Below, piece by piece: positions 52,497-64,000 of a stretch of DNA of 64,000 nucleotides. The translations under genes were made by a program, and so were the position numbers. The stretch is from Cristatella mucedo (Eukaryota > Bryozoa > Phylactolaemata > Cristatellidae), in the NCBI GenBank assembly GCA_009760855.2, contig WPIO01000007.1:8195001-8259000 (forward strand). Reading direction: 5' to 3'. The notes under the pieces were generated by a model. That model saw only the letters and a program-made list of their open reading frames with translations. It was not told the origin of the DNA and made no database searches. Within the stretch, counting starts at the first letter, position 1. The number at the start of each line of letters is the position of its first letter.

Positions 52497-53256
52497 CTTT
52501 CATTAGAGGACCACATCAGCTCCACAGTCAAGCCTGTATACTTTCAGCTAAGCTAAAATTCAGGCTTGACTAGACAGGGATACCACATTTAAATTGGCCC
52601 ATGCATTTGTGACATCCCGTCTTGACTTCTGTAGCTCACGGTGTGCTGGGCTACCGGCCTGTACAATCTGGCGCTTACAGCTTGAAAAAACTCTGCAGCT
52701 AGGCTTGCCTGGCGTGAGCGTTGCAGTTGCCACGCTACACCACTTCTGGCCAACCTGCACAGTCAGTCTCAGTAATCGAATTCAAGGTTCTGTCACTCAC
52801 TTTTGGGTCTCTTCGTTCTTTGGCTCCAGCCTACCTATCAGATCTACTCCCACACCAGGCTAAGCCTCATACCACCTGCTTTTCGGAATCTACCTGTCTA
52901 CCTATACCTCGTACAAACCTCAAATCGTTTGGAAATCCTGACTTTAGTTTACATGTTCTCAAAGCCTGGAACTCAGTCCCGACTGGCGGCACGACATCTC
53001 ATGACTTGCCCACATTTAAAAAGCAACTAAAAACGTACCTATATATAACAGCTTTTTAGTAAGGTCCCTGTGATTCATCCTTTATGTGCTTATGCATGCT
53101 GACACTGTGCATGCTGACACTGTGCATGCTGCCACTAACTAACCACTAACCATTCAATCGTGCTTCCTTTGCAGCAAATGTAAAGGGCCAAAAAAGAAAT
53201 TGAGTCTCTGAGGGCACTTTATCAAATGCACTATTACTATTATTATTGTATGGCAA
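52497..53256 (+). mobile_element. LINE family 1 3' part
   Basis: Plus strand DLSLEDHISSTVKP (shifted), [57 protein letters not shown], 3' UTR, a partly decayed hairpin and an ATT tail to about 53249. Confidence 0.88.
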
Positions 53257-53464
53257 GTGAAATGCAGTGAATCATGCATACGTACAAATGCAAAGCACAC
53301 TGGAACAAAATAGACAAGTTCACTGGGGCAAAGGGAAAGCTTAACGAAACAAGTACGCCTTGAGGTGAGACTTAAATGATGCTAGATCATTTCAGGTAGT
53401 TAGTGTCCTTATCCGGAAGTGAGTTTTAGACTTACCTGTAGGCTCGATCAACAGATGATTTCAA

Positions 53465-53587
53465 TTTTAAAACCATTTGATCATGAATCCTTTACAGTAA
53501 ATGTAAAGTGCCTAGAAAGAGATTGAGTTATCTGTGGGCGCTTTATCAAATGCATTATTATTATTATTATTACTATTACTATTGCAC
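53465..53587 (+). mobile_element. LINE family 1 tail
   Basis: GTAAATGTAAAGTGCCTAGA, GGGCGCTTTATCAAATGC, then ATT/ACT repeats. Third same-strand tail in 1.1 kb. Confidence 0.85.
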
Positions 53588-54967
53588 TGTCATCGTGCAT
53601 TTTCGGCTAAACTAAACAGGCAGATTCTTTTAAATCAAGAACTGAGCTTTTCTCACTGCTAGCTAGTAACGAGTATCACTTTCATCCAGCCAGTACGAAA
53701 CTACTAGCTTTACAACTTGTATAGAGACAAAACTTTTGCATTAGGCCGTTTTAAGATAGTCAGTGTGCAGAACAATTAGAAAAACCAACGACACTCGGTA
53801 CAGCACAAAATGAGCAGTGGCTGTGGTGCTATGCTCGATTGGGCACCTGCTGCAACGAGCTGCCATTGCCAGCTGCAGCTGGTACAGGCTTGCGCAGAAT
53901 GTCACAACTCCGACTACTTCCTCACTTGCTTCTCAGAAGTGCTAGAACTATCGACACAGCTCCTACCCTCAATTTCTAGCATCACTCTGTTCTCGGTCTG
54001 TCAGCTGGCTATCCTGATCGGCATACTGTTATCCAGCAGCGCAAGGCGCACAATGCCCATACCTCGGCTTGTCATATATAAGAAAAACATAAGAAAAACA
54101 GAACCGGCACAATTTCCAAATAAGAAAAGAAAATCTCCAAATAAGAAAAGAGCCTACTTTCTCACAGTAATCTGAAGGCAACACATTCTAAAAGGGGGTG
54201 GAAAAGAGTCCAGATAATCGATCACAGGCTGCACATTATCAACATCAGAACAGAAAGTACTTGCCACCGGCTGGTATAAGCTCTGTGAGCAGCAACACCC
54301 TCGATTGGCTTTAAGACACAACTGAGGAGTCAAACGCAACGAGGTGCCGAACAACGGCCTTATTTTAAATGTCAGCATGTGCATCTAGTTAGGCATCCGG
54401 TTGTCTGTGAAGGTGCAACCCCCCAAACAAGGGCACAGCTGCCACGCCCTGTAAATCTGGCATCTGGGACTTCGGGTTCAGCTACCAAGACTAGCGAGAC
54501 CTGCAGGTACCTTTCCCTTATGTATGGACAGCCCGGTGGTAGCCAGGAGAGCTCGATTAGATCTGCACGAGCCCGGCTGTTGGCTCACAACAATTTGCCA
54601 CAGGTTGACTTAATATAAATATAACATATTTAACAAAGCTTCTTCCCAAAGGTTCGTCAGGATTCGACCAGATCTGTCTGGTGGACAGATCGAGATCTGG
54701 CTTCCTCTTTGGCTTAATCCAGGCTATGCCAGATGCTAATGGATTGCTATTGAGGCCTATCGAGAAGTGCTCTACTCTGATGTGCCAGTAAAATGAGTCA
54801 GGTGCTCCATTGGGAAACAATCTAGGCAATACGTTAATCGTTAACCACAGGCAATATTTTGCAAACCACCTAGCAGTTTGCTGGAAGGACAACCATGCAA
54901 GCAACAATCATGGTAGCAACTAGACACGATATAAACTAGACAATGACAGCAAATTCGAGGGCCCTAC
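53588..54967. other. Unassigned stretch
   Basis: A plus open frame 53810-54175 (121 codons, Cys-rich start then a Lys-rich repeat FPNKKRKSPNKKR) shows no domain I know. The AAATAAGAAAAGA duplication near 54115-54150 explains the Lys-rich part. Confidence 0.35.
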
Positions 54968-55131
54968 CAGTAGCCCCTGAGTTTTAGCGAAGGGGTAAGG
55001 TGCCTATGCTTCAAGACCTAGATCGTGGATTCAGTCCTGAAGTGGTAAAATACTTTATTGCATACTAAAAGCTGCAGTGGTAGCCGTTAAGGCTCTCTGC
55101 TACTACATAAATGAGTCAGTTAAATCAGGTA
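54968..55131 (+). mobile_element. SINE A (old)
   Basis: GAAGGGGTAAGGTGCCTATG, GACCTAGATCGTGGATTCAG (decayed stem and B box), TGGTAGCCGTTAAGGCTCTC, GTCAGTTAAATCAGG. Confidence 0.75.
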
Positions 55132-55399
55132 ACCTTTTTTTTATTTTGGCATCAAAACTATGCCAGGCCCACGAGTGCAAGTTCTCCCTACTAACTTGGT
55201 ACAAGCACCTCTGAATCCCAATCGCTGTGCTTAACAAGTCAGACATTCAAAAACTGTAGTCCAAGCCCCAAACATAGTACAAATAACACTGGCCCAACGT
55301 TCTCTCACGAGTTGGCAGCATTTCGGTTTTCTATCGCTGAGATCGAGAAGGTTAGCCGACAGCCAAATGCAGCCAAGCTGGACTGCAACTGCTACGTGG

Positions 55400-55475
55400 T
55401 GAGATCTGCAACTCCACAAAGCCATAAAGACTAAGTGGGTGCAACGAAGGAGACGGTGTCCATCTAAGTAGTATA
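55400..55475 (-). mobile_element. LINE family 2 tail remnant
   Basis: GCAACTCCACAAAGCCATAA, AGACTAAGTGGGTGC, matching the tail region of the 27.9 kb copy. Confidence 0.65.
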
Positions 55476-55687
55476 GAGCAGGCCCTGGTCGATGAGCACA
55501 CACACAATCCAAATAAATCTCTAACAGCTACATGACAGAAAGTCAATTGCAGTGCACACTCATCCATATCCTTAAACATGCACACATCGGCCACTTATCT
55601 AACACAATATGGGTGCTTTCCAGATAGTTGCTATATGACGCATCAGCTTCTGGCAGCTCTAGGCTCGGCTCCAGTAAAAACAATACC

Positions 55688-55852
55688 AGCTGATTTAACA
55701 CTGTTCTGTACAGCGACAGAAGAGCCTTTACAGCTGTTAGTACCGCTTGCAGTAGCAATAAAGGATCGCCAATCACAGGATTTGAACCCACGACCTTGGG
55801 ATAGAGGTCATGATAACCAACCACTTTACCTAGTGAGCTATCTCGGCTCACC
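55688..55852 (-). mobile_element. SINE A
   Basis: GCTGATTTAACACTG...CAATAAAGGATCGCC, B-box complement GGATTTGAACCC, ending TAGTGAGCTATCTCGGCTCA. CCAGTAA-type sequence on both sides may be a degraded target duplication. Confidence 0.85.
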
Positions 55853-56629
55853 AGTAATCACTTGGAGCTCATCTGCCTTGGGCCCAAATCGGGCTGCCAA
55901 CTGTTCCACTGACCGAGACCGTGTGCCCCAGAGCTAGCCTGATTTATTGCCTGCTTAAAGCTCATGGATTCAACCACTGGTTTCCACAAGTGGTGGCACG
56001 TGGACCTGGCTCACGGTAGGTGTTGACAGTTAGCCCCCACCTTGGTAGGGTCCCATCTGCTCCTTAACCCGACAACCATTATCCAGAAACAACTAATATC
56101 ATCACAAAGATGCATTTTAGCATTATTATTATTATTATTATTAGCAGCAGCAGCAGCAGTAGTAGTATTTAGTATTAGCATGCCACTGCTGGTAAGGACC
56201 GACAGCCAATATAAATATGCTATAATTTTAGCATGACCATACCACGACCCTTCAAATTCTCTTCCAAAGGAATGGAAAAGGCCAAAAAAATCACTACTTG
56301 GCACGATATGCATGGCATAGTAGGAAAGGGGCAAAAGTTTAATCACAGGTGTTTAGGCTGCCACTGCCAAGGCTCGAGTGGCCTTTCACAGTCAAACCTT
56401 AGACACTGTTAACATACTTGGTTTCTGCATTATGATGGTCATCTAACAAGACCCCTCCGAATTATTTACTGATCTGGTGGCTTTAATGAATATCGAAATG
56501 CTAATGCAATAGCGATAATTAGTTCAACTCATGCCATGCAACTACACCCTACTTTCGTGACGAGCATGGGCAGTAGCATGTGAGGTAATGTGAGGGGCAT
56601 AGCCGAAATGACTTCGTGGCCTCACGATT
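55853..56629. other. Unassigned stretch with ATT and CAG repeats
   Basis: (ATT)6 then (AGC)5 and (AGT)3 at about 56122-56165; otherwise nothing recognised. Confidence 0.6.
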
Positions 56630-56740
56630 AAGACTGCCTGCTTTAAGATCATGCTTCCTTTGCAGCAAATGCAAAGTACATAGAAAAAGATTTGAGTTCT
56701 CTGAGGGTGCTATAACAAACGTATTATTATTATTATTAAG
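56630..56740 (+). mobile_element. LINE family 1 tail
   Basis: CTTCCTTTGCAGCAAATGCA, AAGTACATAGAAAAAGATTT, GAGTTCTCTGAGGGTGC, then (ATT)5. Confidence 0.85.
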
Positions 56741-57410
56741 ACCAACATACATGACAGCACTGGTTGGTCTTGTTAGCAGTCGCCGGCATATTTTGTGAAG
56801 GAAAGAAGGGCGAACCCCTCCCTCCCTGCACCCTTATCGGGCTGATGGGATGGCACGAATCTGAACACTACGAGGGGGGAGGAGGGGGATGAGGGGGATG
56901 ACAAGCAAGTAAAGCTATGCGAGCACAAACAACTGACCACGAGGTCATTTCAAAAGAGCTACGAAACCTTGCGGTCAGCGGCCAACGATCAAAGATATGA
57001 GAGTATCTACTTGATTTCGATATTTACCTATTTGATATAGCCTTATTTTGTTTCTGCTTCTCCACTGATCAAGCGAAATATTGTGAGCAGCAAAAAGTGT
57101 GCCAGCATGCGGCAGCAGACAAGTTTGACAGCCCAAGGTATTGGTCCGAGGACAACCGAATAAACGAGCGGCACCCTTCGTACTACTGCTGCTCAGTGCT
57201 CTACCTGCAGCAGCTGTGTGTGCCAAAACTAGCATGGCAAAGCACCAACTGAGCCCAGCCGATCGGCTTGATCGGTGTCAGCTATTAGCATGACAAAAGG
57301 ACTGGTGGACCAAGTTCGCCTCTGGCTGCTGTCATGACTCAAGAGTTGACAGCACTTAGGTCACCAGGCAGTCAGCCGAAGCGATGAGCTGGAGCTCTGG
57401 GGCAAGCAGC
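56741..57410. other. Unassigned stretch
   Basis: G-rich GGGGGAGGAGGGGGATGAGG near 56875-56900; no recognised gene. Confidence 0.4.
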
Positions 57411-57528
57411 CACAGACTCTCACTCTCATACTCTCACTACTTTCACTCACTGCTCTCTCACTCTCACTACTTTCACCACTCTCCCTCCCTCGGTCTCTGT
57501 GTGTCTGTCTGACTCTCTCCCTCTCTTC

Positions 57529-57594
<66 letters not shown>

Positions 57595-57597
57595 CTA
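57411..57597. repeat. CT-rich tract ending in a (CT)n microsatellite
   Basis: Imperfect CTCTCACT repeats, then about 60 bases of pure CT (57530-57591). Confidence 0.95.
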
Positions 57598-58579
57598 GTA
57601 ATGCAAGGATACTGAATCACGACAGGATAGACTCGTATTGTGGGCTCCCTACCACCCACTTGCGACCAAAGGCTGTCGAAAGCCGATGGTCACAAAAGGC
57701 ATGAGCCATGAGTCATACTCTGCTCCGGACTCTTCAGTAATTGAATGCAGCAAGCAGTACCTTAGTGTAGCACTTGGCAACGACCATTCCAATGGAAGGC
57801 TGGTAATGTCGGGTGAAGAAACTACTAGAGCATGTGTCGCATTGGAAACAGTGAACAAATTGGAGACACGAGTAAACGAAATTGGGTGGTGCAGTGATAC
57901 ACAACCATTCTAGGGGCAGGGAGGTCACGCACCAGGTCCCATTCCGGATTCTAACCATTGCATTTTGGGCACGATCTGCAGGCCACGGCCTACCCGGGGA
58001 GCCTCAACGATAGAGCCCCTCCTTTGATGCCAGGCAGGCTTCTTTTTGGCGATGCACAAAATTACATATCTAAGCTCTCGCACATTCTGTGGTTCGACTA
58101 CCAAACGCTGCCAGTGCCAAGCACGTGGCAAATAGTTTCGCTAAGGGCAACATTCGTATGCAGCACCACGAATTCGGATTAGGCATGCAAACCGCTTGGC
58201 AAGACCACACGAGTAGGGTCAGCTGGCACGATTTGGGTGAAATTAGTGACAGAGAGGAAACATATTGAAATCCAGCATCTGCGACTGGCTAGGCCGAGCT
58301 GGACTGAGATCCGTCGGTTGCCCACTCAATCAAAGCTCAGAGTCACAGAGATACGTACCTGCATTCGTTTTCGGCAGTAAACACAGCTGGCCGGAAAAAT
58401 GGGCTTATCAATTGGCTCTAGACAAATGCAGTGTTCATCGATTTTTTTTCTTTACTCTATTACGTAGCTAAAAGTCAATATCTGACTGAAACAGTCGAAG
58501 TTAATGATCAGTAATCATTTTGCATCCAATATAATATAATATACTTAATTTGTATAGCATCATAAAAGAACTTAATAGA
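57598..58579. other. Unassigned stretch
   Basis: A plus frame at 57638-57913 (91 codons) has no domain I know; a LINE-like AT-rich tail remnant lies near 58530-58580 (GTATAGCATCATAAAAGAAC). Confidence 0.35.
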
Positions 58580-61500
58580 GCTCACCGAACAGCATTCATT
58601 GGCCGTAGCAGAATTCTTCCAAAATCGCAGTTCTTGCGAACATCATATACGAAAACGATACAGCTAAGACCTGTTTAAAGTTATTCCGATTGCTATTTTA
58701 CCGTAGCACGTACGAAATTACATGCCTACGGACATCTAAACGCTTATCGCTTTGGGCTGCTGGGTCCCCCACTTTATTTTAGCTAAGCCGGCGGCTAGTA
58801 ACCTGCATGTTAGTTATGATCGTGCAAAGCTATTATTGCTTCGTCATCGTAGATCAAATGCATTCCTAGATGTAACTGCTGTTGCTAAGATTCGTGATTA
58901 TGCATTAACAAAAGAAAAGCATTCCGGAGCCCCTGCAGTGGCCGGAGCCACCAGCTTAGATGCAGCTGTTTGGCAGGAACTGTGAGCTGAGTACCTGCTC
59001 GTTTGATATTCCTAGCATCGTCTCGAACCGCTCAGCATGCTTCCCCAAATGGGTCACTTCGAATCTCTCTAGCTAAGTGGTCACCAGGCCTGTTATAGTG
59101 GTCCGGCGACCCGACTTAACGCATGCCTTTAGAATCCTCATTCAATGTGCAATAAACCACTAGTAATTGGCGACCTTATTTCTGAAAATGGTCTCAGCCT
59201 GAAAGCCTTGACTGAAGCTTGGCTAGAATCGGTAAACTGCCCGACAATTAAAGACCACAACCCCGACTGGTTTCTCATTCTTTCACACTCCTAGATCAAT
59301 CAAAACTGGAAGTGGAGTTGCTGTTATCGTGCGCTCGAAATTCAACTTCAAGCCATTTGCTGCACCCTCGTAGCAGTCTTTTGAATCGATAGTCTTGATT
59401 TCACCCGAAAACAAGCTACCGATGGTGGCAGTAGTCTATTGCCCACCAGGTACCAAATCCTCCCTTATCTCAGGGACTGGGAGTCAGTAAAGGTCGGCGT
59501 GAAGTGGTGTGATGTGGCCACTGCAAAGGTTTTTCTGATCTTATTTCGATTCTGTGTCCAAGAAATCAATCCTTCCTCGTTATGGGTGATTTTAACATTC
59601 ACTCTGATAACTTATCTGACGCCTTCAGCATTGAATTTCGTGCATTGACTGACTCATTGTATCTTGTGACTCGTGCATGAACCTACTCATCTCAAGGGTC
59701 ATACACTCGACCAAATTTTCTCAAACAACTGCATTTTGTCATCACTAATTATTACCAAATCATGCTTATCTGACCACATGCAGATCTCATACAGTCTACA
59801 GTGTGTGAATGCCTTCTCCTCCTCTAAAATAACCTGTGAATAGCAAAACCTCAAGATCCTTGACATCGATGCTGTGTGTTCGAGAATTTCTGCCTCACCT
59901 CTGCTGCTCAGTCCTCCCTCCGATCTGTCATCATTGGAAGATGGCTACAACACAACACTCGGTGACACGCTCGACGAGTTTGCACCTCTGACTAAGCCCA
60001 CTGTGTACCCTCGTCCGGATGGCCTATGGTTTACCACATAAATTAAACTAGCTAGGTCTACTAAGCACAAGCTTGAAAAAGCATACAAATAGATCAGGAC
60101 TGACTGCCCATCGACAAACATACATGGACTACTGTAGGTCATACTAATCGATCCTAGTGAAGGTCAGTCTAGCTTCTATAAAATGCTTGTTGAATCACAG
60201 AGATGCTGAATCCAAAAATGCTTGTGTCGACGATCAACCATCTCCTCAGCCACTCGCAAGTTAGCTCCTTACTTGATGATCCATATGATGATCTAGAAGA
60301 TCGCTTCTCTAGCTTCTATGTCCAGAAGATAGACAAGATCACGGAGTCCATCCCTAAGCTGGCAGTATCCCCCCCTAGAATGCTGTCCTTTGATTCCTTG
60401 CAACACCTCAATATCTGCATTTAAGCAGGTCACTAACAATCTCGTCCTGAAGTTCACATCCCAATTACAGAAGACAAAAGTTCTTTGGACCCTATTCCCT
60501 CTGTTCTGCTCCTACTTTGATCTGCTATTGCCATGCATAACTAACATCACTATGTCACTAGCCTCAGGCCATGTCCCAGCACCTTTCAAAAAAGCTGTAG
60601 TCAGGCCATTTCTCAAGTAAGCGACATTAGAATAAGAGAACTTGGCATAAGCAACTACCACCCGGTCTCCCTTCTACCATTCCTATCAAAGATGCTGGAA
60701 CGAGTCGTGGCAGACCAGCTGAACTCATATATTGAAACTTCAAACCTTGCTATTAAGCTCCAGTCTGGCTTTGGAGCTAATCACTCCACAGAGTCAGCAC
60801 TGCTTCGGGTGTACAACGACCTACTTGGGAATGCAGACATGAATAAAGTTTCTCTGCTTGTTTTGCTCGATCTTTCGGCAGCTTTTGATACTATCGATCA
60901 CCAAGTCCTTTTTGAGTGTCTCTCATTTCGCCTGGGTATCACTAGCACTGCTTTGGAATGGTTCAGGTCCTATCTCAGTGGGAGACTCCGGAGTATTGAT
61001 GTGAATGGACAAAGACCATCAGAGGAACCTATGAAATATGGGGTACCTCAGGTTTCCGCAATAGGTCTGGCTCTTTTCATGATTTATACTCTCCCTCTTG
61101 CCGATGTGATTGCCAAGCACAATCTAGGCTTTCACTTCTATGCCAATGACACTCAGTTGTACCTTTGCTTTGATCCCTCCCAGCCTTCGAGCACCTCAAA
61201 TTCTCTTAAATCCTAAAAGGCTGCATGTATTGATGACATTCGCACATGGATGGCAGCAAATTTCCTTACACAAAATGATGATAAAACTAACGTACTAGTT
61301 ATGGGCAAACCAAGTGTGATTCAGAAATTGAAAAGGCTGACGCTCAAAGTCGACTGTGCCAGCACATCTCCTGTTGAATCTGCACGACATCTATGTGTCG
61401 TTTTCCAAAGAGACCTTTCGTTAGACGACCACGTCAGCTCCACAATCAAGTCTGCCTACTTTCAGCTGCATGACATTGCTAAAGTTCAGGCTTGTTCAGA

Positions 61501-62226
61501 TAGGGATACCACATCTACGTTGGTTCGTGCATTTCTGAAATACCGTCGATTTCGGTAACTCACTGCTTGCTGGCATACCGTCATGTGCAATCAGGCACTT
61601 ACAGCTGGTGTAAAACTCTGCACCTAGGCTTGTCTGTCATGAGCATCGCAGTTACCACGTCACACCCCTTCTCGCCGACCTGCACTGGCTCCCAGTCAAG
61701 CAACGGATCGACTTCAAGGTTTTGTCGCTCACTTTTAGGTCACTTCATTCTTTGGCTCCAGACTACCTATCAGATCTACTCCCCAACCAGGCCAAGCACC
61801 ATCCACCGCTTTTTGGAAACTAACTGTTTACCCATACCTCGCACAAACCTCAAACCCTTTGGAGACCAAGCCTCTAGTTCATATGCTACCAAAGCCAGGA
61901 ACTCACTCCCGACTTGCGTTACAACATCCCCTGACTTGACCACATGTAAAAAGAAATTAAAAACTCACCTTATTCTCACAGCATTTAGTGGGTCCCTGTG
62001 ATTCCACCTGTATGTGCTTAAGCGTGCTGACACGGTTGCATGCTGCCACTAACTACACTTGCATGCTGAACCTGTACATGTCATCCCTAACCATGTTATT
62101 CGTGTTGTTTATCAAGCATGATACCACTCCCCATTCGATCGTGTTTCCTTTGCAGCAAATGTAAAGCGCCTAGAAAGAGATTGAGTTCTCTGAGAGCACT
62201 TTATCGAGTGTATTATTATTATTACT
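58580..62226 (+). mobile_element. LINE family 1, longest copy (inactive)
   Basis: In order: an upstream region shared with 26.8 kb; [20 protein letters not shown] (YxRxxLLxLR start of ORF2, 58.8 kb); endonuclease start [19 protein letters not shown] (59.2 kb) with a frameshift; GDFNIHSDN (59.59 kb); linker; RT (60.6-61.2 kb); post-RT domain; C-terminus ending FSGSL (62.0 kb); 3' UTR; hairpin (62163-62202); ATT tail. L2/CR1-like by ORF2 layout and tail. Many stops and frameshifts. Confidence 0.9.
60692..61216 (+). pseudogene. LINE reverse transcriptase domain with mutated catalytic motifs
   Basis: 174-codon frame covering most of the RT core. Motifs by residue: QSGFGANHSTESALLRVYND 24-43; motif A LDLSAAFDTIDH 59-70 with its aspartate present; YLSGR 94-98; motif B GVPQVSAIGLALF 117-129 where GVPQGS is usual; motif C FYANDTQLYL 149-158 where F/YADD is the catalytic pair. 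The first motif C aspartate is Asn here, so polymerase activity is very unlikely. Related copies in the window keep YADD (51.5 kb). Post-RT parts continue in frames 61250-61558 and 61567-62001. Confidence 0.92.
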
Positions 62227-62332
62227 ATTATTAATCTCTTTTCAGGCACTTTACATATGCGACAGGCTCGAGCCCAAGACCTCGGCCAGACTTCTGTCGG
62301 GGCGAGCACCTTAACCACTGGGACAGGTTGAC
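62227..62332 (-). mobile_element. SINE B abutting the LINE tail
   Basis: Half hairpin (AATCTCTTTTCAGGCACTTT), CATATG, B-box complement GGCTCGAGCCC, CTCGGCCAGACTTCTGTCGG, GAGCACCTTAACCACTGGGA. The outer tail of the SINE is missing; it starts right at the LINE ATT repeats. Confidence 0.85.
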
Positions 62333-63814
62333 AAAGGCTGCCGAAAGATTGTGTGCACCATTCACAGATCTTGCATTACTGTTTCGGGTTCTTGGGGTAT
62401 GCAAGTGGAAAATGTGTGCATGAGAGGCAAAACTATCGAGTTTGTTAGGGGTGTACCGAACTGCATGCAGCAGTGCCAACCATGGATGTGAATCGGTTTG
62501 CTGCCCAGGTTTTAATAAAAACGTTTATTTTGCCTGCCAAAGAAATTTTCCGGCTGGGCTAACCATCCAAAGTAACGGGTGCATTTCGCCTAAGACACAA
62601 ACACTTTTGCCTTGCTTTATCTATCCCCTGCTACCAAAACGGGGCAGTGGAGGTGGAGAGTTTCATGGAACAATCCTACCAAGAGTGCGCTGCGACTAAG
62701 CCAAGTATTCAGCACGAGAATTAATGCAGATACCACAGAAGGCCGTACAGCACCACAAAACTGGTAAAAACATGCACACACAAAAAAAAATTTGGCATCA
62801 ACAATTGCTTTCTTTCAGGCGAAGAAGAACTATGGAAACCACCCGCAGAGGCTAGCAAAAAATGAAGCTAGCTAAAAAGGCCTATCACTGGAGAGATGCA
62901 GATTTTTTTTAGGCTGTTCTATCGGGTCTCTCCATTCAACTTAGAACAGAAAAGCTTGTCCTTATCGCCTTCCCAGTCGTATTCAATGCATGCCTCGTCA
63001 CAATGTCTTGGTTATCACTGATAAAAGGAGCTCAATAGTGGTAACTATTGGCAGCAGCCAGATTGAACATTTCCCTTTTCCAATTACGCCAGCACCTGCA
63101 GTTAGGCAAATACCAGGGACTATGATTCACTGGCAGCTTTCGAGGAACACATAAGGACCAATAACACCCATATATAACATTACTGGAAGCAGCAGAGCAG
63201 AGTCTTGAGTCAGATGCCAAGCCTATACTCAGAACAAGTGTACAAGGCAGCAACAGCCGAAGCACAAGTGCTCATGCCAGCCACGAGCCAGCAGGTCCTC
63301 GTCCCACAACCGGGACTGATCTGAATGGGCATGCTAGGCGATCCGAATAGGCTTGCCTGGCGGTTTGCTCCGATGCGAGATCTTCCACGATCGGCTGCCC
63401 ATTGCAAAACGCAAAAAAGGTTATCCCACCCTACCAACGCATGCCACAGGGTAAGTCAAAGATACCAGAGATACAGTATCCGGGCACCAATATAGTAAGC
63501 AAAGTTCCTCAGTAGAGCAAAAGCAAAGATATGGTCTCTGCAAGCTTTATCCTATTGTGTGCACTGCATATTCAGTCTGACTGTCGCAGCCATGTGACAA
63601 TTGCATGGTAGTTTGCTAAAAAAAAAACTCTTGAACGGCCAGCATCACTCACAGAACAGAACATTGGTCATTCTTGGGATCAGGCCAGGAAGTGGATTGA
63701 CAGGACCGAGGCTACAGCGAGGGCATGCACCGAAAGCACTGTGGCACTACTGGGCAGAGGGAATGCTGCAATTGCTGCACAGATTGCACTAATGAATACC
63801 ACAGTGGCTACGAC
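62333..63814. other. Unassigned stretch
   Basis: No recognised gene or repeat family. Confidence 0.4.
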
Positions 63815-63940
63815 CTGAAAAGCAAACGCAGACACTTGCTGACTTCGTTTAAGCAATAATGCAGACCCATGCAAAAGCGTGGCTTCAGGCCGAATCGGAC
63901 CACCTCCCGGAAACAGGTACACATCTGTGCTGCTGATTTC
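63815..63940 (-). CDS. Candidate exon of an unidentified gene
   Basis: Bounded by a strong acceptor (CCCTTTTGCAG before 63940) and a weaker donor (GTCGTA after 63815). Two frames are open across its 126 bases. One reads MCTCFREVVRFGLKPRFCMG then LHYCLNEVSKCLRLLF, which looks protein-like; the other reads STDVYLFPGGGPIRPEA. I recognise no family, and there is no second exon in the window to test phase. It could be the edge of a neighbouring minus-strand gene. Confidence 0.35.
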
Positions 63941-64000
63941 CTGCAAAAGGGTCATCAGGTAGCCACTTGGTCAGTACGGCCTGTTCTAAGTGCTAAGGCC

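Noticed and set aside
53810-54175. Cys-rich small secreted protein
   Set aside because: No signal peptide at the start; the Lys-rich end comes from a short DNA duplication and there are no homologues I recognise.

Overview
The window is nuclear DNA of an animal, most likely an invertebrate. Its one clear gene has spliceosomal GT-AG introns and is a metazoan-type PFTAIRE cyclin-dependent kinase. Almost everything else is interspersed repeats: L2/CR1-like non-LTR retrotransposons (LINEs) with ATT-repeat tails, tRNA-derived SINEs, GA/CT, AT and G/C simple repeats. I cannot name the species or phylum from sequence alone. There is no sign of bacterial operons, CRISPR arrays or plasmid genes.

Main gene (minus strand, about 37.06 kb down to 7.79 kb). 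Thirteen exons can be joined with every splice phase matching. They give a 406-codon open frame of a CDK14/CDK15-type kinase (Drosophila Eip63E is the fly member). The N-terminus with its basic KMKKLR patch lies at 37.0 kb. A Ser/Arg-rich linker is at 31.5 and 29.8 kb, the glycine loop at 29.3 kb, VALK plus PFTAIRE at 24.6 kb, the HRDLKPQN loop across 18.5 and 15.1 kb, DFG across 15.1 and 13.5 kb, the activation segment at 13.5 kb, and the C-lobe at 13.3, 9.2 and 7.8 kb. The last roughly 60 residues expected from the family were not found and may lie left of base 1.

Introns and flanks. LINE family 1 is the dominant repeat, mostly as 5'-truncated 3' ends on both strands. Its 3' end forms a conserved hairpin (AAAGCGCC ... 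GGCGCTTT arms) followed by ATT repeats. The longest copies are at 41.6-44.4 kb (endonuclease plus decayed RT) and 58.6-62.2 kb (N-terminal motif, endonuclease, RT); both are dead. LINE family 2 shares a different C-terminus (RLWNSLP ... AADYG). SINE A is tRNA-derived with a long perfect hairpin before its B box. SINE B joins a tRNA-like head to the same hairpin tail as LINE family 1, as expected for a SINE that borrows that LINE's reverse transcriptase. Several elements are nested in each other or abut at ATT tails.

Right flank (45-64 kb) holds repeats, a tandem-repeat block at 48.8 kb and one unassigned candidate exon at 63.8 kb. The left flank (0-7.8 kb) holds a GC-rich block (3.0-4.85 kb) with a 40-base palindrome and a G12C11 tract, plus LINE fragments.
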